A DNA stretch of 64,000 bases, taken from an uncultured Bacilli bacterium. GTDB lineage: Bacteria; Bacillota_I; Bacilli_A; RF39; UBA660. The stretch spans positions 1 through 64,000 of the forward strand of contig CATYVZ010000006.1 of assembly GCA_958413985.1 (NCBI GenBank). The letters run 5' to 3'. Position 1 is the stretch's first letter, and every line of letters begins with the position of its first letter. The position numbers and the translations under genes were made by a program. Shown piece after piece: positions 1 to 8,610 of this stretch. The notes beneath the pieces are model-generated. The model had not been told where the DNA came from. It worked only from the letters and a program-made list of their open reading frames with translations, and ran no database searches.

Positions 1-10
1 AATAACGCAC

Positions 11-38
11 AAAAAAATCAATCTTTTCAGATTGATTT
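11..38 (-). terminator. Rho-independent terminator after tRNA-Gly
   Basis: A perfect 10-bp stem (15-24 with 29-38, loop TTTC) is followed on the minus strand by seven T residues (complement of 11-17). It sits about 40 nt downstream of the tRNA and would end its transcript. Confidence 0.85.
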
Positions 39-76
39 AATCATTAACGTCACATTGGTGCGACGATTTTACCTTA

Positions 77-151
77 TGGAGCAAGTGAGCGGAATCGAAC
101 CGCCGTCTCAGCCTTGGCAAGGCCGCATACTAACCGCTGTACTACACCTGC
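77..151 (-). tRNA. tRNA-Gly (anticodon GCC)
   Basis: The minus strand folds as a full cloverleaf. The 7-bp acceptor stem GCAGGTG/CACTTGC contains one G-U pair, the anticodon loop reads TTGCCAA, the T-arm contains GGTTCGATTCC, and the 3' CCA is encoded. Anticodon GCC decodes glycine GGC/GGU. It has its own consensus promoter and terminator, so it is probably a single-gene unit. Confidence 0.95.
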
Positions 152-164
152 GAAACTAAATACA

Positions 165-193
165 ATTATACAATAATTATCTTTAATTGTAAA
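165..193 (-). promoter_or_regulatory. Sigma-A promoter of tRNA-Gly
   Basis: On the minus strand, -35 TTTACA (188-193) and -10 TATAAT (165-170) are separated by 17 nt. The expected start lies a few bases before the mature tRNA 5' end. Confidence 0.75.
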
Positions 194-201
194 TAGTTTT
201 C

Positions 202-1128
202 TTAGAAAATTAACAAATAACTATAATATATAATAAATAATAACAACATTAAACAGCCTTCTAATCTAGAAATAGTTCTTTCACTTCTACCTAACAAATA
301 AAACATAACAGCTGCAACAAATATTGCAATCAAATCAATATAATTAAATGCCATACTATTAATACTGCCAAATATTAAAACTGGCAAACCTAAAACTATA
401 CAAATGTTAAATATATTAGTACCGATAATATTGCCAACTGTCATGTCGAATTCTCCTTTTTTAGCTGAAGTAACAGTTATCATTAACTCCGGTAAAGAAG
501 TTCCAATAACAATAACAGTCATCGAGATCACTTTAGTCGATATATTTAACTGTTCCGATAAAGCCAAAGTTGAATCGACGATCAACTCACTAGCAAAAAC
601 AATAGCAGCTAAAGAGATAAAGGTAAAAATAAGAGATTTAATTTTACTTTGTCTAACTTCTTCATATTCTAACTTTTTAAATCTTTTGACCATTCGGTAT
701 AAGTAAACACAAAAAAGAACAAACAAAAGAAGTAAAACTATTGCATCATAGCGTGATAAAGTATTATCTAAAAATAACAAACAAAACATAAAAGTCACTA
801 TAACCAAAAGTGGTAACTCTTTTGAAACAGTAACTGTCTTGATCTTAACTGGCTTAACAATACTAGCCAAACCAATAATCAAAAGAATATTGACAGCACA
901 ACTTCCAACAACATTAGATATCGTTAAATCATAATTATTATTAGCAATACTGTTAAAAGATATCGCCAACTCTGGAGCACACGTACAAAAAGCAGCAATC
1001 GTCAAAGCAATAACCATCTTAGGAACCTTAAAACTATTCGCTAAATTAGATGCACTTTCAACAAATATATTAGAAGAAATTATGATTAAAGCTAATCCTA
1101 TAATTAATAAACAAATATTCCACCACAT
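202..1128 (-). CDS. Na+/Ca2+ exchanger family (CaCA, YrbG-like) membrane protein
   Basis: This is an integral membrane cation/Ca2+ antiporter of the CaCA family, which exports Ca2+ by exchange. The 308-aa protein has about ten hydrophobic segments and the two inverted alpha repeats of the family. The second repeat is canonical (GTSLPEL, then GNIIGTNIFN). The first is divergent: CTCAPEL at about residues 48-54 replaces GTSLPEL, and SNVVGSCAVN replaces GNVVGSNIFN. The ATG at 1128 follows AGGTGAATAGT; an in-frame GTG nine bases upstream lies inside the Shine-Dalgarno. The gene reads toward the tRNA with no clear terminator between. The family call is firm; the transported ion is inferred. Confidence 0.85.
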   Translation of the reverse strand: MWWNICLLIIGLALIIISSNIFVESASNLANSFKVPKMVIALTIAAFCTCAPELAISFNSIANNNYDLTISNVVGSCAVNILLIIGLASIVKPVKIKTVTVSKELPLLVIVTFMFCLLFLDNTLSRYDAIVLLLLFVLFCVYLYRMVKRFKKLEYEEVRQSKIKSLIFTFISLAAIVFASELIVDSTLALSEQLNISTKVISMTVIVIGTSLPELMITVTSAKKGEFDMTVGNIIGTNIFNICIVLGLPVLIFGSINSMAFNYIDLIAIFVAAVMFYLLGRSERTISRLEGCLMLLLFIIYYSYLLIF

Positions 1129-1156
1129 ACTATTCACCTATCATTATTATACCATT

Positions 1157-1187
1157 AAAAAAAGATTTAAAACATATTAAATCTTTT
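1157..1187 (-). terminator. Terminator of gltX
   Basis: An 11-bp stem (60-70 of the 1100s with 77-87, loop AACATA) is followed on the minus strand by a T tract. The hairpin overlaps the gltX stop codon. Confidence 0.75.
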
Positions 1188-2807
1188 CTCAATGCGATTT
1201 TTTCCTAATAAACACATTATTTCATATAGATCAGGTGTCATTGTTTTAGAAGTTAATACCACCCTTAAAACCATACTAACATCACCGACGTGACCTGGAT
1301 ACTTATCAGGATTATCTTTATATTCCCTAACCTCTTTAGCGTAGCCTAATTCTTCACTTAACATTTTTATTTTATTAAACCAAATCTCTTTATCACTAAC
1401 GTCGTAGTATTTCGAAATATATAAATCAAGGATTTTTTTAATCTCAGCTTTATCTGTTATCTTATCAAATTGATATTCAAAATTATCAAACAATTCATCA
1501 TACATATACCAATTTTCTTTTTTATAATCAGAAAACATGGCCATATCTTTTCGTGGTTTCTTCTGTTGTCTTTCAATATTCATAACAGCAATACTGTATT
1601 CTTTATACTTATTTAATAAATCATACAATTCCTTGTCATAATGTTTACTATACTCTAAAGTCTTATCATATACCTCACTAGCAGTTAATAAGCTAATGTA
1701 GTTTTTAGATATATTTAAAAGCTTTTCAACATCAAATAAAGAACCACTAGAACTGATTTTTTTAAAATCAAGAACAAAATCATCGATCGTTTTTTCTTTG
1801 TTTTGTAAATACCACATTTCAAAATTAGAGTTAGCAACAGTACATAAATATAACAAAACTGCTTCAGTTGGAATACCTTTTTCATGATAATAAGAAATTG
1901 CAGCTTCTTTATCTTTACGTTTACTTAATTTTCGCCGATTGCCATTTTCCTCTTTCAACAGTGGCGATATATGAGCATACTTAGGAGGTTCAAAACCAAA
2001 AATTTGAAATAGTTGAAGATGAATCGGTACACTTGATAACCACTCATCACCTCTAATAACATGTGTCGTTTTCATCAAATAATCATCGACTAAATGAGCA
2101 AAATGGTAAGTTGGTAAGCCATCACCTTTAATGATAATTATATCCAAATCATTTTCTGGTAATTCTAATTTTCCTTTAACCAAATCGGTATAAACGATTT
2201 TATTAGTAAATTTACCTGGTGATTTTAATCTTATAACATACTGTTCACCATTTTTAATCTTATTTAATACTTCATCTTTTGATAAATATCTATCTCTAGC
2301 CCATTTCCCATAGTAACCGATTCTCTGTTTAAGTTCCTCTTGCTCTTTTCTAATATCGGCTAATTCTTCCTCACTACAAAAACAAGCATACGCTAAATCA
2401 TTGATAATTAAATATTTAGCAAAAGCCTGATATATATCTTTTCTTGCACTTTGAATATATGGACCATAATCACCGATCCATTCTTCCTCACTGATCATTC
2501 CCTCGTCAATAGCAATACCATAGTTTTTTAAATCTCTAATAATTCCAGATACACCATCAGTAATTTCACGTTTTTTATCAGTGTCTTCAATTCTTAAAAA
2601 GAAAACTCCATTAGTCTGTTTTGCCATTTTGCTAGCTATAAAAGCCGAAAATAAAGCTCCCATATGGACACATCCAGTTGGACTTGGTGCATATCTAGTG
2701 ACGATTGCCTCTTTTGGCAAATCTCTTTTCGGATAAATCTTTATATATTCATCGATTGTTTTTTCTACATTTGGCAATAAAATATCAGCAAACTCTTTAT
2801 TAGTCAT
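1167..2807 (-). CDS. gltX: Glutamyl-tRNA synthetase
   Basis: Class I aminoacyl-tRNA synthetase that charges tRNA-Glu, and possibly tRNA-Gln for later amidation. The HIGH-type signature is PSPTGCVHMGAL near the N-terminus and the KMSKS-type loop is KLSKRKD in the middle. At 546 aa it is longer than the usual 470-500 aa bacterial enzyme; the extra length includes an N-terminal extension of about 35 aa before the Rossmann core. An in-frame TTG at 2825 lies within the Shine-Dalgarno GAAGGAG itself, so the ATG at 2807, nine bases after it, is the start. Downstream of the yneF terminator, it is probably transcribed alone. The identification is secure. Confidence 0.95.
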   Translation of the reverse strand: MTNKEFADILLPNVEKTIDEYIKIYPKRDLPKEAIVTRYAPSPTGCVHMGALFSAFIASKMAKQTNGVFFLRIEDTDKKREITDGVSGIIRDLKNYGIAIDEGMISEEEWIGDYGPYIQSARKDIYQAFAKYLIINDLAYACFCSEEELADIRKEQEELKQRIGYYGKWARDRYLSKDEVLNKIKNGEQYVIRLKSPGKFTNKIVYTDLVKGKLELPENDLDIIIIKGDGLPTYHFAHLVDDYLMKTTHVIRGDEWLSSVPIHLQLFQIFGFEPPKYAHISPLLKEENGNRRKLSKRKDKEAAISYYHEKGIPTEAVLLYLCTVANSNFEMWYLQNKEKTIDDFVLDFKKISSSGSLFDVEKLLNISKNYISLLTASEVYDKTLEYSKHYDKELYDLLNKYKEYSIAVMNIERQQKKPRKDMAMFSDYKKENWYMYDELFDNFEYQFDKITDKAEIKKILDLYISKYYDVSDKEIWFNKIKMLSEELGYAKEVREYKDNPDKYPGHVGDVSMVLRVVLTSKTMTPDLYEIMCLLGKNRIEKRFNMF

Positions 2808-2840
2808 ACATTTATTCTCCTTCAAAATAATTATATCATA

Positions 2841-2866
2841 AAAAAAAGGATAATCTATACCTTTTT
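2841..2866 (-). terminator. Terminator of yneF unit
   Basis: On the minus strand, AAAAAGG, a 10-nt loop and CCTTTTT lead into further T residues directly after the yneF stop codon. Confidence 0.7.
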
Positions 2867-3074
2867 ACATATATTTAGTCATCGATTTCATCATTTGATT
2901 AACTTGTTTTTGACTTGGTGTTCGTCCCATTTGTGTCATCATCGCTTTAATCATCTGTTCATTAATTGGTGGATTTTTCTTAATTTGTTTTTGAATCAAA
3001 CTACGAGCTACAAAGAACCCAATCACACCACCTACCACTAAACCAATAAGTAAATATATTATATTCCATAACAT
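2865..3074 (-). CDS. yneF: UPF0154 (YneF-like) small membrane protein
   Basis: A 69-aa protein with one N-terminal transmembrane segment rich in glycine and valine (about residues 4-24). A basic patch and the UPF0154-typical tail with MMTQMGRTPSQKQ and KSMTKYM follow. Its function is unknown in the family. The Shine-Dalgarno AAGGAG precedes the ATG. In B. subtilis yneF lies just downstream of tkt and sirA (yneE). The same order is kept here, with a sigma factor gene inserted between. Confidence 0.9.
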   Translation of the reverse strand: MLWNIIYLLIGLVVGGVIGFFVARSLIQKQIKKNPPINEQMIKAMMTQMGRTPSQKQVNQMMKSMTKYM

Positions 3075-3130
3075 TTTTTATCAACTCCTTTATTAATTTT
3101 ACTATGTTTTTTGCTTTTTGTCTACTACTA

Positions 3131-3793
3131 TTACTTTAATCCTGAATATTTTTCTAATATATATTCTTTTATTTTTTGCCTAGCTTTCATACTTTTTTTA
3201 TTAATGTGAGATTTAGAACAAGCAAAATGTTTACTAAGTTGAATTTGCGTTAATGAATCACAATCAATACCATAGCTCATTAAGATTAGATTTCTTTCAA
3301 ATTCTGATAGATTATCGATTGCTTCTCTTATTATTTTAAGAGTTTCATTTCTAATACAAGTTTCTTCGACATTATCATTAGCAATAACTAAATCAATCTT
3401 TAAATCATCGATATTATCTTCATTTAAATCATTGCTAATTGGAACATTTAAACTAGTGATCTCTCCAATTTTTCTAACTTTAAGTTTTCGTAAATACATA
3501 AGTATTTCATGATCAATACATTTAACAGCATATGTTGAAAATTTAAAATTCTTCTTATAGTCGAAACTATCGACAGCTTTAATTAAACCTATACAACCGA
3601 TTTCGAATAGGTCCTCTTTTTCAATATAGCTAAATTCATCAGTTAAACTATAAAATTTTTTTAATTCATTGCTTACTAATTTTAAGTTTCCTTCAATCAA
3701 CTTGTTTCGAATTTTTTCACTACCACCTTCATATGTTTTAAATAATTCAATGATTTCACTGCTTGTCAAAGCTTCTGGTAATTTAATATCCAT
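3131..3793 (-). CDS. Sporulation-type (SigE/SigK-like) RNA polymerase sigma factor
   Basis: A 220-aa sigma-70 family factor with region 2 (EKEDLFEIGCIGLIKAVD, then STYAVKCIDHEILMYLRK) and a C-terminal region 4 helix-turn-helix. The opening LPEALTSSEI and the phrase EILMYLR after the region 2 core are typical of the SigE/SigK mother-cell factors. No long pro-sequence is seen if translation starts at the ATG at 3793, which follows a very strong AAGGGGGG. An in-frame frame upstream of this ATG lacks a ribosome site. The gene starts 13 bp after the SirA-like gene, so they are probably co-transcribed. Whether it acts as SigE, SigK or a merged factor cannot be decided from this window. Confidence 0.8.
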   Translation of the reverse strand: MDIKLPEALTSSEIIELFKTYEGGSEKIRNKLIEGNLKLVSNELKKFYSLTDEFSYIEKEDLFEIGCIGLIKAVDSFDYKKNFKFSTYAVKCIDHEILMYLRKLKVRKIGEITSLNVPISNDLNEDNIDDLKIDLVIANDNVEETCIRNETLKIIREAIDNLSEFERNLILMSYGIDCDSLTQIQLSKHFACSKSHINKKSMKARQKIKEYILEKYSGLK

Positions 3794-3806
3794 ATTAATC
3801 CCCCCT

Positions 3807-4202
3807 TTATACATTAACCAGCAAATCACTTGTTTTATTAACCCAAAAATAATCATTATTAATAAAATCACAGGCGAATATATTTTTATTATATTCATTA
3901 AAATTTTTGATTATTTCGAAATTGCCTTTACTTCTTATGATGATTCTAGAATGTCTTAATTCGATAAAAGTTTTATCAATATAAAAAGTGCGTTCATTAT
4001 CTAAAAGATATCTCTTATTTAAATAATATTTCCAATGAAATATATTTATTCGTTCACATAATTGATCATACAAAGATATGCCATAATTAAAATCGTGTTT
4101 TAAATTATATAAATTCTTTAAAACATCAAATAAAAATAATGGATTTTTTTGATAGTAATCAAAGTATTCTTTTTTAATTATAAAAAGATTATATTCTCGC
4201 AT
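3807..4202 (-). CDS. sirA: SirA-like sporulation inhibitor of replication
   Basis: A 131-aa protein. SirA binds DnaA domain I and stops new replication rounds when B. subtilis enters sporulation. Sequence resemblance is modest but collinear. The start REYNLFIIKKEYFDYY recalls the SirA N-terminus, SRIIIRSKGNFEII lies in the middle, and FINNDYFWVNK near the end matches the family's F-N-x-x-x-Y-x-W-L-N. Position is the strongest support: it directly follows tkt and precedes yneF, exactly as in B. subtilis. The ATG at 4202 follows TTAGGTGAT; an upstream GTG is part of that site. If it is not SirA it is a small protein of unknown role. Confidence 0.7.
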   Translation of the reverse strand: MREYNLFIIKKEYFDYYQKNPLFLFDVLKNLYNLKHDFNYGISLYDQLCERINIFHWKYYLNKRYLLDNERTFYIDKTFIELRHSRIIIRSKGNFEIIKNFNEYNKNIFACDFINNDYFWVNKTSDLLVNV

Positions 4203-4250
4203 TAAAATCACCTAATTCGATTATATAATCTTTTATTTGAAAAATTTGTC

Positions 4251-6176
4251 TTATTTTAGTAGTTTAACAATTTTTTGTAATATCTGGTCGTAATCAAAAT
4301 TCATCTCTTTTAAAACTTCTTCTTTGGTTCCACTATAACCAAAACGATCTAAGGTTATAAGATACTTATCGCTGTAAACGAATCCTTCCCAACCATACTT
4401 ACTACCAGCTTCGATCACAACTGTCCTAACACCTTTTGGTAAAATTTCTTCTTGATATTGTTTGGGCTGCTTTAAAAATAATTCTCTAGATGGCATGCTA
4501 ACTACTCTAATGTCTAAACTATATTCTTCATATAGATAGTTAGCGATCTTGATAGCTAAGTTAACTTCACTTCCCGTAGATATAATAATGGCATAAAGAT
4601 CTTTTTCTTTTCTAACGATGTAGCCACCTTTTGAAACTAGCTTACGATCAGTTAACTCATTTATCAATACCTTATTACGTGAAAGGACTAAACAACTAGG
4701 TTTTTTATTATTTATGATATATTCCCAACAACCAACTAACTCTAAAGCATCAGCTGGTCTAAAAACTAACATGTTAGGAATACTTCGTAAAGATATTAAT
4801 TGTTCAATCGGTTGATGTGATGGTCCATCTTGACCAATATTGATTGAATCATGAGTAAAGATATAGGTAACCGGCAAATTCATCAAGGCAGTCATTCGAA
4901 TCGCTGGTTTTAAATAATCACTAAAAACTAAAAATGTCGATCCGAAAGCATAGTAACCATTTAAAGCTAAGCCATTTAAAATAGCTCCCATGGCATGTTC
5001 TCTTACCCCAAAATAAATATTATTACCGATAAAATTGTTTAAATCATTAGGTAAAACTGCTTTAGTTGACGAACCAACATCAGCACTACCACCAATAAAA
5101 TTGGGAACTCTTTTAGCTATTTCTAACATTATTTTGCCATTAGTAGTTCTTAATTCTTCTTCTAAATCATGTGGAAAAGATAAATCGCTCAAATCTAAAT
5201 CTTTACTGTCATTTTGGTAATTTATCTCTTTAGCTATTTTGTTATATAATTCATATTTTTTTAAACTTCTCTCTTTAATTTGTTTGGCAAAGTTTTCTTT
5301 TGCTGCCATATCGACATAAAATTCAGTCGGTTCGATTTTCATTTTTAGTTTTAATTTATTAATATCGTCTTTATCTAATGGCTTACCATGAACTTTGTTG
5401 CTGTTTTCGTAGATTGATCCTTCACCGATAATCGTCTTCACTTCTATAAGTGTTGGACGATCACTTGCCTTAGCTTCCATTATAGCCTTATCGATACTTG
5501 AAATGGTATTATTCTTAACTAAAATAGTGTTCCAATTTAAAGCTTTAAAGCGATCGATAACATTTTCCGTAAATGTATTTTCTGTATTGCCATCTAAACT
5601 AAAATTGTTTGAATCATATAATACGATTAGATTATTTAATTTTAAACTACCAGCTAAAGATGTCGCTTCATAGCTAATTCCTTCCATTAGGTCTCCATCA
5701 CCACATAAAACATAAACATGATAATCAAATAAACTTTGCTCTTTACCTAATTTACTTTTTTTAGGTAACCGATATTTTTCGTGGGATATTTTACCAGCTA
5801 AAGCCATACCGACAGCTGAAGCTATTCCTTGGCCTAATGGTCCTGTTGACATGTCAACACCAGCAGTGACATTATATTCAGGGTGACCAGGTGTTTTAGA
5901 ATGAATATGTCTAAATTGTTTTAAATCATCGATCGTCAAATCAAAACCTGCCATATATAATGTAGCATATAACAAAGCTGAGCCATGACCAGCCGATAAA
6001 ACAAATCTATCTCGATTTTCCCAAGTAGGATCATCGACATTGATGTTCATGTGTTTTGCATAAAGTGTATAAATAATATTAGCTGCTCCTAATACGATAC
6101 CAGGATGGCCATTGTTAGCACAATCGATCATATCTATCCCTAAAGATTTAATATTATTGACAATTTCTCTATCCAT
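4251..6176 (-). CDS. tkt: Transketolase
   Basis: Thiamine-diphosphate enzyme that transfers two-carbon units between sugar phosphates in the non-oxidative pentose phosphate pathway. The 641-aa protein has GHGSALLYA in the N-terminal domain and the ThDP motif beginning GDGDLMEG. It also has the pyrimidine-domain signature THDSINIGQDGPSHQPIE. AAGGTGAG precedes the ATG. It lies just downstream of the structured RNA at 6213-6392, whose terminator separates the two. The ribulose-phosphate epimerase of the same pathway is at 33138. Identification is secure. Confidence 0.97.
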   Translation of the reverse strand: MDREIVNNIKSLGIDMIDCANNGHPGIVLGAANIIYTLYAKHMNINVDDPTWENRDRFVLSAGHGSALLYATLYMAGFDLTIDDLKQFRHIHSKTPGHPEYNVTAGVDMSTGPLGQGIASAVGMALAGKISHEKYRLPKKSKLGKEQSLFDYHVYVLCGDGDLMEGISYEATSLAGSLKLNNLIVLYDSNNFSLDGNTENTFTENVIDRFKALNWNTILVKNNTISSIDKAIMEAKASDRPTLIEVKTIIGEGSIYENSNKVHGKPLDKDDINKLKLKMKIEPTEFYVDMAAKENFAKQIKERSLKKYELYNKIAKEINYQNDSKDLDLSDLSFPHDLEEELRTTNGKIMLEIAKRVPNFIGGSADVGSSTKAVLPNDLNNFIGNNIYFGVREHAMGAILNGLALNGYYAFGSTFLVFSDYLKPAIRMTALMNLPVTYIFTHDSINIGQDGPSHQPIEQLISLRSIPNMLVFRPADALELVGCWEYIINNKKPSCLVLSRNKVLINELTDRKLVSKGGYIVRKEKDLYAIIISTGSEVNLAIKIANYLYEEYSLDIRVVSMPSRELFLKQPKQYQEEILPKGVRTVVIEAGSKYGWEGFVYSDKYLITLDRFGYSGTKEEVLKEMNFDYDQILQKIVKLLK

Positions 6177-6212
6177 ATCAATCTCACCTTCTTCATTATA
6201 TCATAATTTATT

Positions 6213-6392
6213 AAAAAAAGTCCAAGAATGCGGGCCCTTAACGATAAAACCTAGTCTCTACCAGGTGGGCATCACATCGTCAACTTTAGGATTCTCAAAA
6301 TTAATTGAGCTTTCAACACCGTCGACGAATTAGATTCCCAATATTCGTTAATTAGTCGGTTTTTCTAAATGAGCTTGTCGCTATTCCTAGAC
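6213..6392 (-). ncRNA. Structured RNA with 6S RNA-like architecture
   Basis: The minus strand between tkt and the TtcA-like gene has no open frame but encodes a discrete transcript of about 175 nt. Its two ends pair in a 13-bp closing stem with one bulge (6379-6392 with 6220-6232). An apical stem CGTCGAC/GTTGACG encloses a CTCAA/TTGAG hairpin. The middle is a large bubble whose 3' side carries a small hairpin (ACCT/AGGT) between CCC and GGG. A T7 tract (complement of 6213-6219) follows the closing stem. Closing stem, central bubble with a 3' hairpin, and apical stem match 6S RNA, which mimics an open promoter and binds housekeeping RNA polymerase. Primary sequence identity is not established. 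Confidence 0.55.
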
Positions 6393-6398
6393 ATTTAT

Positions 6399-6404
6399 AT
6401 TATA
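6399..6404 (-). promoter_or_regulatory. -10 element of the structured RNA
   Basis: A perfect TATAAT on the minus strand lies 7 nt before the G that opens the closing stem. No good -35 hexamer was found at 16-18 nt. Confidence 0.6.
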
Positions 6405-6478
6405 TCATATTTTTTAAATAAGTATACTGTTTATAATCGAAGTTTCATACTTTCCCAAAATGTTAATTATTTGTTTTA

Positions 6479-7240
6479 TTATTTTTTATATCCTAAAATA
6501 GTATTTAAATTAACATTTTTAGTACTTGTCATAATATTAACATCAGCTTTACTATATATTTTATTTAATTCTTTAACTAAATTTTTAATAACTATTCTTT
6601 GACCACTGTTTTTTTTCGTAACTTTACAAGCACAATCTAGAAATTCTAATTGGTTAGATTTGCTCCACTTGATTATATCTTCTTCTTTAACATAATAAAG
6701 TGGTCTAATCAAAGTCATTCCTTCAAAATTAGTACTTTTTACTTTAGGAACCATGCTACTAAAAGTGCCATTAAATATCATGTTTAGTAAAACTGTTTCA
6801 ATGACATCGTTAAAATGATGACCTAAAGCTATTTTGTTGCATCCGATACTTTTGGCATAACTATAAAGATAACCCCTTCGCATTTTCGCGCACATATAAC
6901 AAGGATTATCTGTTGTATCGGCTATATCAAAAATCGGCGTTTCAAATATATGCGCTTCAATATTGAGGTGATTTAAGTTCTCTTTTATTTTTTTTATATT
7001 TTTTTCACTATAACCCGGATTCATCACGATAAATTCTAATTCAAAATAAAATTTACCATGTTTTTTTATTTCTTGTAGACACTTAGCTAATAAAAATGAA
7101 TCTTTACCACCACTGATGCAAACGGCAATTTTATCGTTTTCTTCAATTAAATTAAAGTCTTTAATCGCCTTAACAAATGGGACAAAAATTTTTTTTCGAT
7201 ATTTTTTAATAATACTTCTTTCAATTTCTTTTAATTCCAT
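6479..7240 (-). CDS. TtcA-family PP-loop tRNA thiolase-like protein
   Basis: A 253-aa N-type ATP pyrophosphatase with the PP-loop SGGKDS and a CYMC pair (CxxC) that in the TtcA group binds an iron-sulfur cluster or sulfur. A third cysteine group, DCACK, lies near the C-terminus. Family members thiolate tRNA (C32 in TtcA, other positions in relatives) after adenylating the base. GHHFNDVIETVL is the conserved segment after the CxxC. The ATG at 7240 is preferred over an in-frame GTG three codons upstream, though the ribosome site is weak. The exact tRNA target cannot be assigned. Confidence 0.8.
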   Translation of the reverse strand: MELKEIERSIIKKYRKKIFVPFVKAIKDFNLIEENDKIAVCISGGKDSFLLAKCLQEIKKHGKFYFELEFIVMNPGYSEKNIKKIKENLNHLNIEAHIFETPIFDIADTTDNPCYMCAKMRRGYLYSYAKSIGCNKIALGHHFNDVIETVLLNMIFNGTFSSMVPKVKSTNFEGMTLIRPLYYVKEEDIIKWSKSNQLEFLDCACKVTKKNSGQRIVIKNLVKELNKIYSKADVNIMTSTKNVNLNTILGYKK

Positions 7241-7264
7241 ATATATCACGTTAATTATTATACC

Positions 7265-7292
7265 AAAAAAAGTTTAAATATTTAAACTTTTT
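7265..7292 (-). terminator. Terminator of the ireB-to-lytic-transglycosylase operon
   Basis: A 12-bp palindrome (67-78 with 81-92 of the 7200s) is flanked by A and T tracts, so it could act in both directions. It directly follows the last gene of the operon. Confidence 0.7.
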
Positions 7293-8610
7293 AAGCTAAT
7301 TGATGATCATTTTCTAAAGTTTCTTTGTCGACTTTTACTGTTTCATTAGTCACATGATTGATCTGAATTACTTCACCATCGACAATATTTTGACCATAAA
7401 TACCAACATAATAACCTTTAACACCAGCTAGATAGTTATCATCCCCATAAGTACCATATGGCCAATTTTGAAGAAATGTCATAACATCTTTAAAGGAACT
7501 ATACTGAGTTTGATCTAAGGAGTTAACAAATTTGACAGGATCTTCATGAGCAATTTTAACATACTTTAACCAGCCAGTATCTTCAAAATTTAAGACAACT
7601 TGCTCATAAGTGGAACCAATTTCATTAGCGTAAGCTGTAATGATTAAATCCATTAATCCTTGACCATAGTTATAAGATTGTAAAGCTAAATTCTCATTAC
7701 CACAATATTTTTCTAAAACATTTTGATAACGCATGACACCTATTTTAATATTTGTTTTTTTATCTAAAGCATTCTCCATAGTTTCATATATTGTTTCCTC
7801 TTTACCACTACTATAATTAAAGGCGTTAATTTGTTGACCACTTGGTGTCTCTAATTGGCAAATACCAACACCAAAGCCATTATAGTTTTTACCACCAGGG
7901 ATCGTCGCTTCGTGATCTAAACTAGATTCTTTAATCATCAACGATAGGAAAATATATGGATCTATTCCAAAATCATGAGCTACTTCTAAAAAATAGTTGC
8001 CATCAGTAGAGTTTAAAAACTGAACAATTTTATTTAGAGTATACTGATTTACTGCATTGCCAGTGGCCTGTTTAATTCGAACTTCTAAATCGAAATCTTC
8101 AGCTTGGGCAAGCTCGGTAAAGATATTGTTATCTTCTTTTTGTTCATCATCGATGGTTACAGATTCTATTAAGTCAGTAGCGATATCTTCTTTTTTCTTT
8201 AAAAGACTATCGCCGATAATCGCTGTGGATACTAAAGTAGCTAAAACAAATGTGACAACTCTTTTTTTATCTTCTTTTAGTTTTTTAACTATTTCTGCTA
8301 ATTTGTTTTTATTATAATTAACTTTATTAACAATCGGAGTTGAAGCATCGATTTTATCTAAAATACTGCTATATAATTTAGAGTTAAGATGTTGTTTATA
8401 ATCTTTAAGTATTACGACATTTTGTTTACCATAAATTATTTTTAAATAATTTTCTCTAGTTTCAATAAGAGTCGGTTTTGTAGGTAAACTTCTTACTAAC
8501 AACTGTATTTTATCCATATTGTTAGTTCTTTTGATCGTTTTATTTTTATCGTTTTTAGCAACGATCGTTTGTCTAAAACATCCGTTAATGTGTTCTATAA
8601 TTATTTCCAT
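7291..8610 (-). CDS. Membrane-anchored SLT-type lytic transglycosylase-like protein
   Basis: A 439-aa protein with three parts. About 117 N-terminal residues are basic and predicted cytoplasmic. One transmembrane helix follows (about 119-137), then an extracytoplasmic lysozyme-like domain. The likely catalytic glutamate is in IKESSLD (about residue 228). It is followed by the GVGICQLE segment and ALQSYNYG, the pattern of SLT family peptidoglycan lyases. ATGATG starts overlap the TGA of trmR; the second ATG has better spacing from AAGGTG. The cytoplasmic N-terminal part is unrecognised and could link wall cleavage to an internal signal. It shares its operon with MltG. Confidence 0.75.
   Translation of the reverse strand: MEIIIEHINGCFRQTIVAKNDKNKTIKRTNNMDKIQLLVRSLPTKPTLIETRENYLKIIYGKQNVVILKDYKQHLNSKLYSSILDKIDASTPIVNKVNYNKNKLAEIVKKLKEDKKRVVTFVLATLVSTAIIGDSLLKKKEDIATDLIESVTIDDEQKEDNNIFTELAQAEDFDLEVRIKQATGNAVNQYTLNKIVQFLNSTDGNYFLEVAHDFGIDPYIFLSLMIKESSLDHEATIPGGKNYNGFGVGICQLETPSGQQINAFNYSSGKEETIYETMENALDKKTNIKIGVMRYQNVLEKYCGNENLALQSYNYGQGLMDLIITAYANEIGSTYEQVVLNFEDTGWLKYVKIAHEDPVKFVNSLDQTQYSSFKDVMTFLQNWPYGTYGDDNYLAGVKGYYVGIYGQNIVDGEVIQINHVTNETVKVDKETLENDHQLA

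Noticed and set aside
2808..2825. Longer gltX frame starting at TTG 2825
   Set aside because: The TTG lies within the Shine-Dalgarno GAAGGAG, which serves the ATG at 2807.
6213..6404. Structured RNA read as a riboswitch controlling tkt
   Set aside because: No known riboswitch or T-box signature was seen, and the closed 5'-3' stem with its own promoter and T run fits an independent RNA better; not fully excluded.
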